The translations under genes and the position numbers were made by a program. Under the pieces are notes generated by a model. The model searched no databases. It saw nothing but the letters and a program-made list of their open reading frames with translations, and was not told where the DNA came from. Below are positions 43,237 to 54,215 of a stretch of DNA of 64,000 nt, piece after piece (position 1 is the stretch's first letter; each line of letters opens with the position of its first letter). The DNA is from Sepiola atlantica (Eukaryota; Mollusca; Cephalopoda; Sepiida; Sepiolidae). The stretch is taken from contig OY744537.1 of assembly GCA_963556195.1 (NCBI GenBank), positions 18,629,274-18,693,273 of the forward strand, read 5' to 3'.

Positions 43237-44310
43237 ATTTTTGTTGATAGTGGCGGTTGGTTTTCTCTGGAATCTGAGTGACAATAAACCCCCATCAGAA
43301 TTCCAGTAGTCTCCGTGCTCTTCCAGTTGAGGTCTGGATTGTGTTCTGCCTCTTCAGTTTTTATATCCTCCTAGACCTTTTACAACCATTACTAATTGAT
43401 GTTCGTGCAACCGGATTTTTTTTAAGGGGGAAGGGGAGAAGGTGTCAATTATGAGAGTTTTCTTACATATCTACCCTGGCAGTTTCAGTTGCCTTGGATT
43501 CGTGTAATGTTCTTATATTATTTTAGTTGTGTTTACGCAACGTTATTCTATTTCAATTTACCTATGATTGGTGGTGTCACTTGGCTATGTGGGTTGGCTT
43601 CCGTATTCAAAGGTTTTCCTTAATATTTCAGCTGTTTTCATCAGTACTGTGTTTTTATGGTTTCGAGTCTCTTTTTGATTCCAATTTCTCATAGTTTTTT
43701 TTCCAAGTTTTTCAGAACTGTTCCCAGTGCTCCTACAATTATTGGTGTTACGGTAGTTTTCTTAATGTTTCAGATTCCTTTAAGCTCTCTGGCAAGCCCC
43801 CATGTATTTGCTTAGTTTTTCTGCTTCCTTGATATTCACCCTGTGATTTGCTGGGATGTCGAAATCTTCTATTTGTCAGATTTTTCCTTCTTGTTGACTA
43901 TTATCACATCTGTTCTTCTTGCTTGGATGAGTTTCTCCATTTGTATTTCCATGTTCCGGAGGATTTCATGCTTTTCATTTTCCAATAATGGCCTCGGTTT
44001 GTGCTTGCACCAATTGTCTGCATGTTCAAAATGCAGTCGTTTACACAGTTTCCAGTGGAATACCTTCTCAACCTAATCATGTCTGTTTGGGCTAGATTGC
44101 TACATTCACTTATGATGTGTTTTACAGTTTTTTCTCTTTGTTCATAGAGTCTACATTTACTGTTTTGATGGGTCTTGTTTATCATGGCTTCGATGTATTT
44201 CATTCTGGTTATGTTGTTTGGTGTGACTGTTAGTAGAGATTCCGTTTCTCTGTTCGTTTCGGTTTTGTAGTCATGTCTATGTGTTTTCATGCACAATTTC
44301 TTTTGTCAGT
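43237..44310 (-). pseudogene. R4/Dong-like LINE, C-terminal half
   Basis: Minus ORF 43904-44296 (130 aa) contains CRLYEQREKTVKHIISEC and SNLAQTDM, the Cys/His motif near the C-terminus of R2/R4-type polyproteins (C-x2-C-type knuckle, then HI-x3-C). Further in, after frameshifts, are RRTDVIIVNKKE, EDFDIPANHRVNIKEAEKL and VTPIIVGALGTVLKNLEK, the conserved restriction-like-endonuclease-domain end of that class. The 3' UTR runs to (AAT)n at 43237. No reverse transcriptase remains. Confidence 0.8.
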
Positions 44311-44879
44311 CTTATAATTTGTCCATGTAGCTGCTTTGTTGGAGTCTACTATTTGGACTACTGACTCCGCAGCTCTATGTTCATGATGCGTCACTAAAAA
44401 AAATTGAATTCTTCAGATTTCGTTTATTAAAAAAAACAAGAAAGCCGGTCCACTTAAAAAAAAAAAAAAAAAAAAAAAGAAGCTATAAATAATGTATGGT
44501 ATATATAAATTATTATTTATGGAAGATGATTCCTTAGTTATACCTTATAAAATTTCAGGAATCGGAGATGGATGATGTTTGGGTTACAAAGTCCACGATT
44601 CTGTTTTCAGTTTGTTAGTGCAGAATAATCTAATTAGTCACAATTTATTGAATTTATGCCAATAATTTTTGATAACCATAACTTTACTTTTATCTTCGAG
44701 TTAATTTTCAAATATACATAGAAAAAAAAAAAAAACAGTAAAATAAAAATCAATAGAAAATGCATTTATCTTCTGCTAAAAAAGAGGGGGCCTCCAGTAC
44801 ACATGTTAACAATGAAGAATTAAAATTTTAGAAAAAAAAAAAGAAGTAAAATAAAATGTATATTGTGTGCAGTTCTAAA

Positions 44880-44941
<62 letters not shown>

Positions 44942-45200
44942 AAACGCCAAAAAAAAACTCCTTTGTTTAAGTGCTAATGCAGTACAATAAAACAAATTAA
45001 GAGAGTAATTAATTTATTTCAGCTTAATTTCAAACAAACAAAAACTGGAGAAAAATCGTTTTAAATTGAACATTTATCATGCGAAAATCCAATATTTCTA
45101 GCTTGTTGTAAAACATCCGCACTTTGTAGGCGTATCACAAGTGAATGAAGATAACATTTAACATTGCAAGCAAACTGAAACCGAATTCTATTCTTTTTGC
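44311..45200. other. Unassigned, with (TA)n/(TG)n tract
   Basis: Poly-A at 44455-44478; (TA)n 44882-44925 followed by (TG)n to 44941. No gene supported. Confidence 0.6.
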
Positions 45201-45204
45201 TAAA

Positions 45205-45880
45205 CTGAATGAAACCAAGGTCATCCCTATGACAGGCCGAAAGATCTAACATTCGAAATCTTTTACTGGAGGCAAGATTTACAATCGGTCAACAGATATC
45301 TTTTTAGTTGCTAACACTTAACTCTCATTGCTTTGAGAAAATTCTGAAAGGGGATTCTAACCCATCAAATTTATTTCAGCTGAGGTTCTGTATTATATCA
45401 TAAATTACGTGTGTATACTGTAAAAAGTCAAAATTGAATTTTATTGAAAAATATTTTTCTCCATATTTAATTCTAAAAAAAAATAAAAAATATTAAAACC
45501 GTATGAATTACCGTTTTAATTTCTTAAGCCAAATTTACTTTATATATTTTGTAAAAGTCAGACTAAACAAAGTCTTCAACAAATTATCGAGATTTTCAAC
45601 AACACATTTTTTACTTTAAAAAAAAAAATGGAAAAGAAATGGTATTTCTTGAATAAACAAGGCTGTCAATATGAAAAGAAAACCCATAAAAATTTATGAT
45701 AACATAAAAATTTTATAAAATATATACAACTAGCAAATTCGGCTTAAGACATTAAAAGAGTGAAATATTAGCAGCTAAAAAGATATCTGCTTAATGACTG
45801 GAAATCTTGCTTCCAGTACACTAAAAGATACAAAGTGTTAGATCTCTCGGCCTGTTATAGGGATGGCCTTGAATGACACA
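45205..45880. mobile_element. Foldback element, second family member
   Basis: Arms of about 80 bp: 45205-45285 and 45797-45880 are inverted copies sharing TCATCCCTATGACAGGCCGA and AGATCTAACA, with a 510-bp spacer. The GGCCATCCCTA..ACAGGCC core matches the element at 31100-31607. Confidence 0.75.
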
Positions 45881-46025
45881 AATTTCATCAAGTGTGTGGG
45901 TCCAGTAAATGTAGCAGAGGAATCACATCTCAGAATATAAAATATCCTCTATGTTAAATCTCTTGAACATAAACACTGTTTTTCGGTTGCTCATGCTCCT
46001 TGGCAAGAATAGATAATGATGAAAT

Positions 46026-46555
46026 CTACAGGTACCCCCCCCCAATATCATCCATGGAATCTTCAGTAAAATCCACAATCCTTTTTACAATCCAATCATA
46101 TTTGATACAATGTCTTACTTGTCCACCAAGTTTTAGCCATGAATGTTCAACAGTCTTTGCTTTATTACTGTCCAATGATAAGCACACCTGGATACAATGT
46201 GTACAATTGTCAATAATTCCTCTCTTGCAACTGCCCCGATTTATGTCATGGTGGCCCATTTCAGTTCAGGAATAGTCCGGGGATTGTTTGGATAAACATT
46301 ATCTTTGAGATAACCATACAGATAAAAATCGGGAGGGTTAATGTTCGGTGAGTGTAAAGCCCATTCAGGATCACACCCCTACTAATGAGACGATCACCAA
46401 AGTTCCCTTGTATCTCATTAAACGACGATAAAATAAAGACTGTTGGGCATTCATGGATGAAACTTGGTGGACAAGTCCGGCACAGACAAAAATTTCTTTG
46501 TACCAGACATGATCGGATTGCAGAAGAAATTGTGAATTTTTATTAAAGATTCCAT
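46026..46555 (-). pseudogene. Mariner/Tc1-like transposase relic
   Basis: Minus reading gives DPEWALHSPNINPPDFYLYG then YLKDNVYPNNPRTIPELK, the region around the third catalytic Asp of a Tc1/mariner transposase. It is followed by a C-terminal segment (ORF 46026-46259) and preceded by VWYKEIFVCAGLVHQVSS-like residues (ORF 46371-46604). The frame changes at least twice. Terminal repeats were not found. Confidence 0.75.
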
Positions 46556-46557
46556 GG

Positions 46558-46990
46558 GTCATCATCATCATATTCAGTTTAACGTCAGTTTTACATGTTG
46601 GCATATATTGGACGGTTTTACGAAATTAACTTCCAAAGTAACCTATATCTGGTAAGGTTTTATTTATCCCTCTTTCCTTTGGGTCCATATTTATCGTTTC
46701 CTCCCATCTTTTCCTTAGTTTTCTCCTGTGAACTGAACCTGCTATTTCAACTGTTCTACATCTACTAACCCAAGAACTCTCATCTATTCTTTCAACGTGG
46801 CCATACCATCCGAGTCTACTCTTCTGCACACATCTTCCTATACTATCCCGATTTAATATTCCTCTGAAGTCATCAGATCTAAGCCTGTCTTTAAGACTCA
46901 CATTACACATCCATTGTATCATTTTCATATTATTTATCTCCGTGCACCGTATGTCCTAAACCCTAATTGTCCAAGTTTCACTTTCACACA
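46558..46990 (-). pseudogene. LINE family A, 3' copy
   Basis: Minus ORF 46626-46928 (100 aa) reads MKMIQWMCNVSLKDRLRSDD, SRLGWYGHVERIDESSWVSR and RKLRKRWEETINMDPKERG. It is the least damaged family A C-terminus in the window. The (ATG)n tail is at 46560-46571. It abuts the mariner relic. Confidence 0.82.
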
Positions 46991-47046
46991 TCATCACATT
47001 GTGTAGCATTGTTTTTTTTTTATGGGGGAGGGGTGTTCTTACTAAA

Positions 47047-47375
47047 TCTATATTTGTGATGTCTTTGCTTTTCTATCAGGGGATGCAACTGAAAACAAAG
47101 CCCTATACAAATAAAAATATCAATAAACTTTTCTTATGTAAAATGTTACAGGTGATTTTAATTTGTATTAGGTGTCTGTTTTTTTTTTACAGTCATGTTA
47201 TGGGCGATCGGTGTTCATGCCAAACATCCTTAAACAGCAATAACAACGTTTTACCTTGTTTTATTGTATTCATGAATTGAAAATTATAGAAATTAAAAAT
47301 AAAAATGGTCATATAGAATTCAGGGCTGAGGGAAGGAGTTATTCATTCTTGAGCAATAAAATAGGGTTCAGCTAA
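47047..47375 (+). mobile_element. Mini-Helitron-like element, copy 1
   Basis: It begins TCTATATTTGTGATGTCT after A and ends GGTTCAGCTAA before T. It aligns along its length with 50252-50576. No coding. Confidence 0.6.
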
Positions 47376-47569
47376 TCAATCTATGAACACGCACAGACCT
47401 TTTTGCAATGAGAAAAACAATAAAATCCGACTGAAATAACACAACCATTAGAATGATTGAAGTAAATTAAGAATATTAATTTCAACCATCTTTTAGTGGT
47501 AGACAACTTTTTAATTGCTTTTATATACGAATAAAGTATTCAGAATAGCTTAACAGATAGCAAAGACGA

Positions 47570-48300
47570 ATATGAATATTGTTGGTATAGTAAGATATTG
47601 CTTAATGGCACATCAACCCTAAGGGTTATTTCATGCCAGGAATGTAGAAGGAAATATCCTTCATTTGAGTCTTTAGTCAGTGGGTCATTTATAGTCATTA
47701 GTTAAGAGCTTTGGTATTTTGAATTGTTGTCATTTTGGTGAAGGTTTTTATGCTTCAAGTTCTTTATATATTCAAATGTTTAATCATGGTTTTTGGTTTG
47801 GTTGTTTTGTTTTACGACATATCAACCCTTTTCGGGTTATTTAATACCGAATCTGGTCATTTTGGTGAAGGTTTTTATGCTTCAAGTTCTTTATATGTTT
47901 AAGTAGTTGTTCATGGTGTTTGGTTGAGTGAAAAGGGGGGGGGAGAAAGAGGGGATAGGGGAGAAGTAGGGAGAGGGGGAAATTGTTTTTTGTTTTGGAT
48001 TTTGCAGAACATGATTGAGTTTTGCAAAGGAAAAAAAAAACAATAAAACATCAATGTTTGGTGCATTTTGAGTCAGGAAGTCAATAACTCCAGACAGCCT
48101 GATTTGGTAACGCCAATAGGTTCTATTTGACCCATAGATGGGTCCCTTATAGGTACTACCATACCGGGCTAGAGTGGACCTGGGAGGAATGGCAACTAAT
48201 GGGAAACTCCACATTCCCCACAACTCCCAAATAGAGGCTTCACCACTGGATGTCTTTTAAGGTCATACCCAGGACCGAATATTGTTGGAGAGAAATGCAT
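47570..48300 (+). repeat. Composite dispersed repeat, locus 1
   Basis: Modules in order: two copies of a 127-129-bp unit (CATATCAACCCTTTTCGGGT; 47729 and 47858), a G-rich module (47934-47985), TTTTGCAGAACATGATTGAG, CATCAATGTTTGGTGCATTT, CAGCCTGATTTGGTAACGCC, and CCCATAGATGGGTCCCTTAT through CATACCCAGGACCG. Related loci are at 50955-51600 (inverted) and 53216-53700. Confidence 0.8.
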
Positions 48301-48379
48301 TCCAAATGATAATGGGCTGCAATCTCTAAGTGAGACCAGTGGGATGCCTGGAAATGCTATTATGAGAAATGTTTTCATG

Positions 48380-49700
48380 GGAATGAGAAAATCTTGAAGT
48401 TGCAGGAGCAGTATCTGGTTCAGCCAGAAGAATCGATAAAAAATGGTACAGACAAGTGTGAGTAAAATGAAGAAGGGTAAGGCTGCAGGACCCTCAGATG
48501 TTGTTGCAGTAATGTTTAAGGCTGTGGATGAAACAGGCATTGAGATGAGAGAATCAGACTATAAAAGAAGCGGTTATCCAGAAAGACTGGGATCTTAGTA
48601 CAATTGCGTACTGTAACAAGGATAAAAGAGGAGCTCTAGATAGAGATAATCACAGAGGCTTAAATTTGATGGATCAGGTCCTGAAAGTGATTTAGAGAAT
48701 AATTGAGCAGCAAATAAGAAGTCAGATAAGCATAGATGAAAATGCAGTTTGGTTTTATGCCACAGATGCTATATTTATCCTAAGAGAAATGCAAGAGAAG
48801 TACCGTGGTAAGAAGAACCTGTATTTTGCTTTTGTGAATTTGGAGAAAGCTTTCGACAAAATGCCAAAAGATGTTTGGTGAGCCTTGTGTAAATTGGGGC
48901 GGTTGGTGAAGGTTGTTCAAGCAATGAACAGAAATGTCGTAAGCTGTGTTAGAATTAACAGCACTAGTAGTGACAGCTTTAATGTTGAAGTAGAAGTACA
49001 CCAAGGATCTGTACAGAGTCCGTTGCTTTTTTGTTTGCTTCTTAGAAGTGTTGTCCAAGGAGTTTTGTACGGGTTGTCCAGTAGAGATGTTTTATGCTGA
49101 TGATAGAGTGCTTGCCTGTGAAACAATGGACGATCTACTTCTTAAGTTGAAGAATTTGAGGAAATCTATGGAAAGTAAAGGTCTGAAAGTTAATATTACC
49201 AACACCAAAGTGATGATCAGTGTTGGAAAGTTCCTCTGCTCAGCTGATCGAAAGAGTTATGAACAATTCAATCTTTTGTGATAGTCGTAAACATTGGGTA
49301 CACAAGACGTGCAGTGGAATAAGAGGTAGATTGAGAGATGATAACCGGTTTGTGTGCAAGAAGTGCAAAACAATAGAGACGAATGAGAACTCAGATGTGG
49401 AAAAATATATTTGGATGACGAAGCTATTGAGGTTGTCATGGAACTTTTGTTTCCTTGATAATACCTTTGGAGCATAGGGAGTAGCTGGTGCTAGAGTTAG
49501 GAGTGGGTAGAATAAGTTCTGGGAACTTCTGCCATTATTAACCAGCAGAGTGTTATTGCTGTCGAGCAAGGGAAAAGCCTGTCAGGCATGTGTCTACAGT
49601 GTAATGATGTATGGAAGTGAAACCTGGCCAGTGAGGGTTGAAGATATGTGTTGCATGATATGTGAATGATACGATGGACTTCGTTGGTTTGGTCACATTG
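48380..49700 (+). pseudogene. LINE family A, reverse transcriptase to C-terminus
   Basis: The most complete retroelement relic in the window. Motifs in order: KMKKGKAAGPSDVVAVMFKA (about 48470), KKNLYFAFVNLEKAFDKMP (48810), EVHQGSVQSPLLFCLL (49000), FYADDRVLACETMDDLLLKL, the catalytic ADD motif (49085-49145), a Cys/His finger with HWVHKTCSGIRGRL and FVCKKC (49285-49365), and C-terminal YSVMMYGSETWPVRVEDM (49595-49650). Several frameshifts and stops. The 5' end meets the composite repeat near 48300-48380. The endonuclease half is missing here but survives at 32025. Confidence 0.85.
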
Positions 49701-50250
49701 AAAAGTAGTGAAAGACTTAAAAGTAGAAACTTTGATCAAACAGATCAATTAATAAAACTGGTAGATACTTAGGAAATTTATAGTAAATCGAGAAATCTTG
49801 AGCCATCATTTTACAGTCTTGATAAAAATACAATATTTGTGACAAAAATAGTACAGACAATGATTGAATTAAATTTATGATATTCAATTAATTAAAAAGT
49901 ATAGAGCTTTATGAAGAAACAGACAATATTTGTCAACTTCAATGTTAATCAATCAAGTAAAGTGTATTTTCTGTCTTTTGCCAATTATTTAATAATTTAT
50001 TGAAATAAAATTTAAAAAAACAACATTTCTCCTTTGAACGAATGTCTATTTTGTCCTCAGTCAGAGAATGAGAGATCCTTCTAGACTGAGGTAATTTAAA
50101 TTTTTGGTCCTAATCCTGAGCGCCCCCCCCCACCTCCTTGAGGAGCTGGCTTTCCTTACATTAAAAACCGACCATGTGTCTAAATTTGCTCTAATTGGGG
50201 AGGCCAATAAAGGTCTCTCCTTGTGTGATAGAGAAATAATCAACAAGCTA
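49701..50250. other. Unassigned sequence
   Basis: No gene supported. Confidence 0.5.
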
Positions 50251-50251
50251 T

Positions 50252-50576
50252 TCTATATTTGTGGTGTCTCTGTCTATCTTTGTTCCGGGGTGCAATTGAA
50301 AAGAAAGACCCATATCAAGATCAAACAACTAGTGTAAACGTTTATGAGGTATCCAATGTTGGTATTAATTTTGTATTAGGGTTTTGTTTTTGTTTTTGTT
50401 TTTTGCTCGCATCCATGCCTGATATTCGAAAGACAATATTTTATTTTATTTTATTTATGAGTTAAAAGTTGAAAATCAGAGAAATTTAAAAAAATAATAA
50501 AATTGGTAATCTGGGTTTCAAGACTGAGAGCATTGGTCCTCATTTATTTTCGGGCAGTGACGAGGATGTCTGCTAG
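50252..50576 (+). mobile_element. Mini-Helitron-like element, copy 2
   Basis: It starts TCTATATTTGTGGTGTCTC and ends TCGGGCAGTGACGAGGATG then TCTGCTAG before T. It is homologous to 47047-47375. The 5' flanking base is T rather than A, so the left boundary is slightly uncertain. Confidence 0.6.
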
Positions 50577-50950
50577 TATTAAATTTAAATAGCAAAATGC
50601 TTACTCGAAATAACTTGTATGCAAGTGTTTTTATAGTTGAACAGAGATAATCCCATACAGGACCGGCGGGACAGTTATAAAAGTGGGGGGGGCGCGGTTA
50701 AACACATGCATATATAACTTAATTATTGTGGGTGTGTGGGGGGGAGGTCAAAAAGTGTGTGTGTGTGTGGGGGGGGGGGGCTTGAGTATTTTTGAAAAGC
50801 GCAAAGGGAGCAAAATCCATTCTTTTGAAAATAAATGTACCACTAAAAATTACTCCTTAGTCGTTGCTATACTGTTGCATGTGCTGTTATCTCAAACTAA
50901 CTCAGGCAACACAGAGTAACCCTATATATGATCCAATCGAAACTTTTTTA
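50577..50950. other. Unassigned, G-rich tracts
   Basis: Poly-G and TG runs at 50684-50780. No gene supported. Confidence 0.5.
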
Positions 50951-50954
50951 ATGA

Positions 50955-51605
50955 ATTCATATAAAAATAAGTGGTGCCACCAGCTCAGGCTGTCTGAAGA
51001 TACCGGCTTCCTGACTTCAAATGCACCAAACATTGATGTTATTGTTTTTTCCCCTTTCCAAAACTCAATCATGTTCTGCAAAGCTAAAATCAAAAACAAC
51101 AATTTTCTTCTATAAAACAACCAAACGAAAAACCATGAATAAATGAGTGAAGATATAAAAAAACTAGAAGCATAAAAAGTGTTACCAAAATGACCGGATT
51201 CGGTATTAAATAACCTGAAAAGGGTTGATATGCCGTAAAACAAAACAACCAAACCAAACATCATGAATATATATTTGAAGATATAAAGAACTTGAAACAT
51301 AAAAAGTTTTACCAAAATGACCGGATTCGGTATTAAATAACCTGAAAAGGGTTGATATGCCATAAAACAAAACAACCAAACCAAACATCATGAATATATA
51401 TTTGAAGATATAAAGAACTTGAAGCATAAAAAGTTTTACCAAAATGACCGGATTCGGTATTAAATAACCTGAAAAGGGTTGATATGCCATAAAACAAAAC
51501 AACCAAACCAAACATCATGAATATATATTTGAAGATATAAAGAACTTGAAACATAAAAAGTTTTACCAAAATGATTCGGCATTAAATAACCCATAAAACA
51601 AAACA
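50955..51605 (-). repeat. Composite dispersed repeat, locus 2, with 127-bp tandem array
   Basis: It is inverted relative to 47570-48300. Modules GCTGTCTGAAG..CAAATGCACCAAACATTGATG and CTCAATCATGTTCTGCAAAG are followed by four 127-bp units whose TGACCGGATTCGG-type landmarks fall at 51191, 51318, 51445 and 51572. Hydrophobic ORFs (160, 101 and 78 aa) across the array repeat the same peptide and are not genes. Confidence 0.88.
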
Positions 51606-51944
51606 ACCAAACAACCATATAAAAATAAAACGTATGCCTTTTTTTTGTGAACTAAAAACTATAGAATTTGGCACACGCTTATTATGCATTAAAATAACAA
51701 AGTAAAGATATACTAAAAGTTTACTTTATGGAAGATTATACTCGTTTACAGCCTTTAAAAAAAAGGCACAATAATTTCTTACTGCAGGAAAATGTGGTTC
51801 ACACATTTACTTACACAACAAACGAAGAGGCACACAGTTATCTGGACTATAAAGGTTAGATATAGCAATTTAGAAATAGAATCGCTTTTAAAAGTCGCTT
51901 GATCTTTAGTCTACAAAGTTTACGAATTGTTACATACTTAAGTT

Positions 51945-52567
51945 GAAAAAGTATCACCATTATCAAAACGTAGGAGACATTTTAGACACACTGATTGCAT
52001 TAAAGAAGCTGAATTTATTCGGCAAGTACAGCACACCGTTAGTGGTAATCCTAGAAAATCCATGAGATTGATTGCGAGAGAACACCATGTGTCAGAAAGA
52101 ACAATCTGAAATGTTGTCCACAAAGACATCAGAACACAAGTCTTTTAGTAAAGGTCATTTTACGCCAGAAAAGATAACGGAAAATCGCTTAGTCAGAGCT
52201 AATAGACCCTTAAACAAATTTTTAAATTCATCAAATATGTAATTTTCATGATCACATGAGTCCTAAAATTTGGTCTCCTAACTTCCTAGATCTCAATATT
52301 TTGAACTACTATGTATGGAGCATAATTGAGAAAAAGGTTAATGAGCACTCCCATAACAGTTAATACTTGATAAATGTCTCCATAGGTATCCTAGCATGTA
52401 GGCGATTCATAACTCACGTAAAAGATGTTATCGAAGCTGAATGAGACATTAATGAACAAAATATTTATTCTTATTCTCGAAAACACTTTTCAGTAAAATA
52501 AGACATTATCTGCCATTTTTATGTGTGTAGAACAAAATTTGTCTTTAAACACATTTCGCACCCTGTA
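51945..52567 (+). pseudogene. Mariner-like transposase relic, internally deleted
   Basis: N-terminal helix-turn-helix sequence FIRQVQHTVSGNPRKSMRLI then AREHHVSERTI (51990-52110) is followed, with most of the centre missing, by SPNFLDLNILNYYVWSIIEK (52270-52330) around the third catalytic Asp, then FITHVKDVIEAE. Near 52548-52567 the complement of TATACAGGGTGCGAAATGTG looks like a mariner terminal repeat. Multiple stops. Confidence 0.8.
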
Positions 52568-53215
52568 TATATTTATAGTTACTTTAAAGCTAATTTCATT
52601 GATGCTTAAACATGGACTATAAATTGTAAGCGGGGCAAAATTGGATACCGTGTGAAGGAATTGAAGGAATTTACTACACAAAATAGAACCAATTTTAGGT
52701 AACATTATTTCTAAATTTTACAAACTTTTAATTATTAAAATTGCAAGAATTAAACATTTGAAAAAAAAAAAAACAAAAAAAAACAGGTTTTAATTCTTAT
52801 GAAAAAAAGGATTTTTTCTGAACAAGTCTTACGAAAAGTCTTGAGTTATAAAAATATGCAGATCGTTTCTACAACAGGGTACATTGTTTTTTCTTCCATG
52901 AACTTTACGAGTATGAAAGAACAATATGAATACTGTTACCTTAAAACTTTCTATTCAGAAGTTTAAAGGTTTCAAAATTACTTTTAAATAAGAGTGGGCA
53001 TATCAGACATTTTTTCTAGATCCATTAATAATAAATTAAAAGTAGCTGACATGTCTTTATTTGAAATTAATTTTAAAGGCTTTAAAATGACTTAAAAATA
53101 ACCATGTCACCATAGTAAAGACATGACGGCCATTTATAATCTATTATTAATGGATTATAAAAGTTTAACCTTTTGGGCTTGAATTAAAATTTAAATTCGA
53201 AAGTTAAGTATTATT
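52568..53215. other. Unassigned sequence
   Basis: AT-rich with A-runs. Segments near 52990-53160 show partial inverted similarity (AGACATTTT..CATTAATAATA and TATTATTAATGG). No gene. Confidence 0.45.
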
Positions 53216-53700
53216 GTGGTTTGGTATGGTATGGTATGGTAGTTTTGTTTTACGGCATATCAACCCTTTTTGGGTTATTTAATGCCGAATCTGGTCTTGT
53301 TTTCTTCTCTTTTTTGTTTCTTTCCCCTTTTAATATCTGTTTCTATTTAACCCATAGTTGGGACCCTAACAGGTACTACCACTCCGGGTCAGGGTGGACC
53401 TGGGAGCAATGGTAATTAAGAGGAGGCTCCACATTCCCCAAAGTCCGTAAGCCGGATCTCACCATCGGATGTAGTTTAAGGTCATATCCAGGACCGGGAG
53501 TAGGGTAGGAAAAATAAAAATAAAAAAGGGGAGGGAGAAAGGGAGAGGGGCTGTTGTTTTTGTTTTTGGTTTTGTAGAACATAATTAAGTTTTACAAACA
53601 AAAAAAAAAAAAAAAAAAAAAAAAAAAACGTCAATGTAGGTGAATTTCGTCTCAGGGAGCCACAGGGCAGCCTGATCTGGTATCACCAGGTATTATTGTG
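53216..53700 (+). repeat. Composite dispersed repeat, locus 3, permuted order
   Basis: Order here: one partial 127-bp unit (CATATCAACCCTTTTTGGGT), CCCATAGTTGGGACCCTAAC through CATATCCAGGACCGGG, G-rich module, TTTTGTAGAACATAATTAAG, poly-A, CGTCAATGTAGGTGAATTTC, and CAGCCTGATCTGGTATCACC. The CCCATAG module precedes the G-rich module instead of following the CAGCCTGAT module as at locus 1. Confidence 0.8.
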
Positions 53701-53704
53701 GTTC

Positions 53705-54215
53705 TTTTTTTTATGGAAATCGCTCCAGACAAGGCACAAAGCCACTTGATCTAAGGAGCTAACAAGAACAAAATATGACTATCGCAAAGACAGGAGATGC
53801 CTATTGGCCGTAGTCTTGAAAAGACCGAGGCTATAGGTAGGAGGAAAACAGTCAGCAGAAAGAGTTCGACAACCCTGCAGTTCTTGGAAAGAAGCTACTG
53901 GAATAGGAGGCTGTATTACAATGAGGTATCAAAACCGCCAATTGATGGAGACCACTAGACCAACTAGTCAAACGAGCTGGAACAAAAGAAGCAGGGAATA
54001 GATCACATAATTCTGAAGAACACATGCGATAATAGTATTTATAAAAAAGACTGAGACTAGCAACATCACGTCTGTGAGAGAGAAAGGGTGCAGAGAAGAA
54101 GAAAGGGTGTAGCCAATCAAATTGCAGATAAGTTTCTGCAACTTATCAAGAACCCTCAAATGGGACAGAGATTCACCAACCCAAATATGACAACAGTACT
54201 CCATACATTTGGCTC
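53705..54215 (-). pseudogene. Jockey-like LINE 3' end
   Basis: Minus reading gives MEYCCHIWVGESLSHLRVLD and LQKLICNLIGYTLSSSLHPF, then the same 3' end as at 7966-8290, ending in an A-rich tail near 53710 (plus: TTTTTTTTATGGAAATCGCT). Confidence 0.78.

Noticed and set aside
50902..51569. Membrane-protein genes (hydrophobic ORFs of 160, 101 and 78 aa, minus strand)
   Set aside because: They are the same 127-bp tandem unit read repeatedly.
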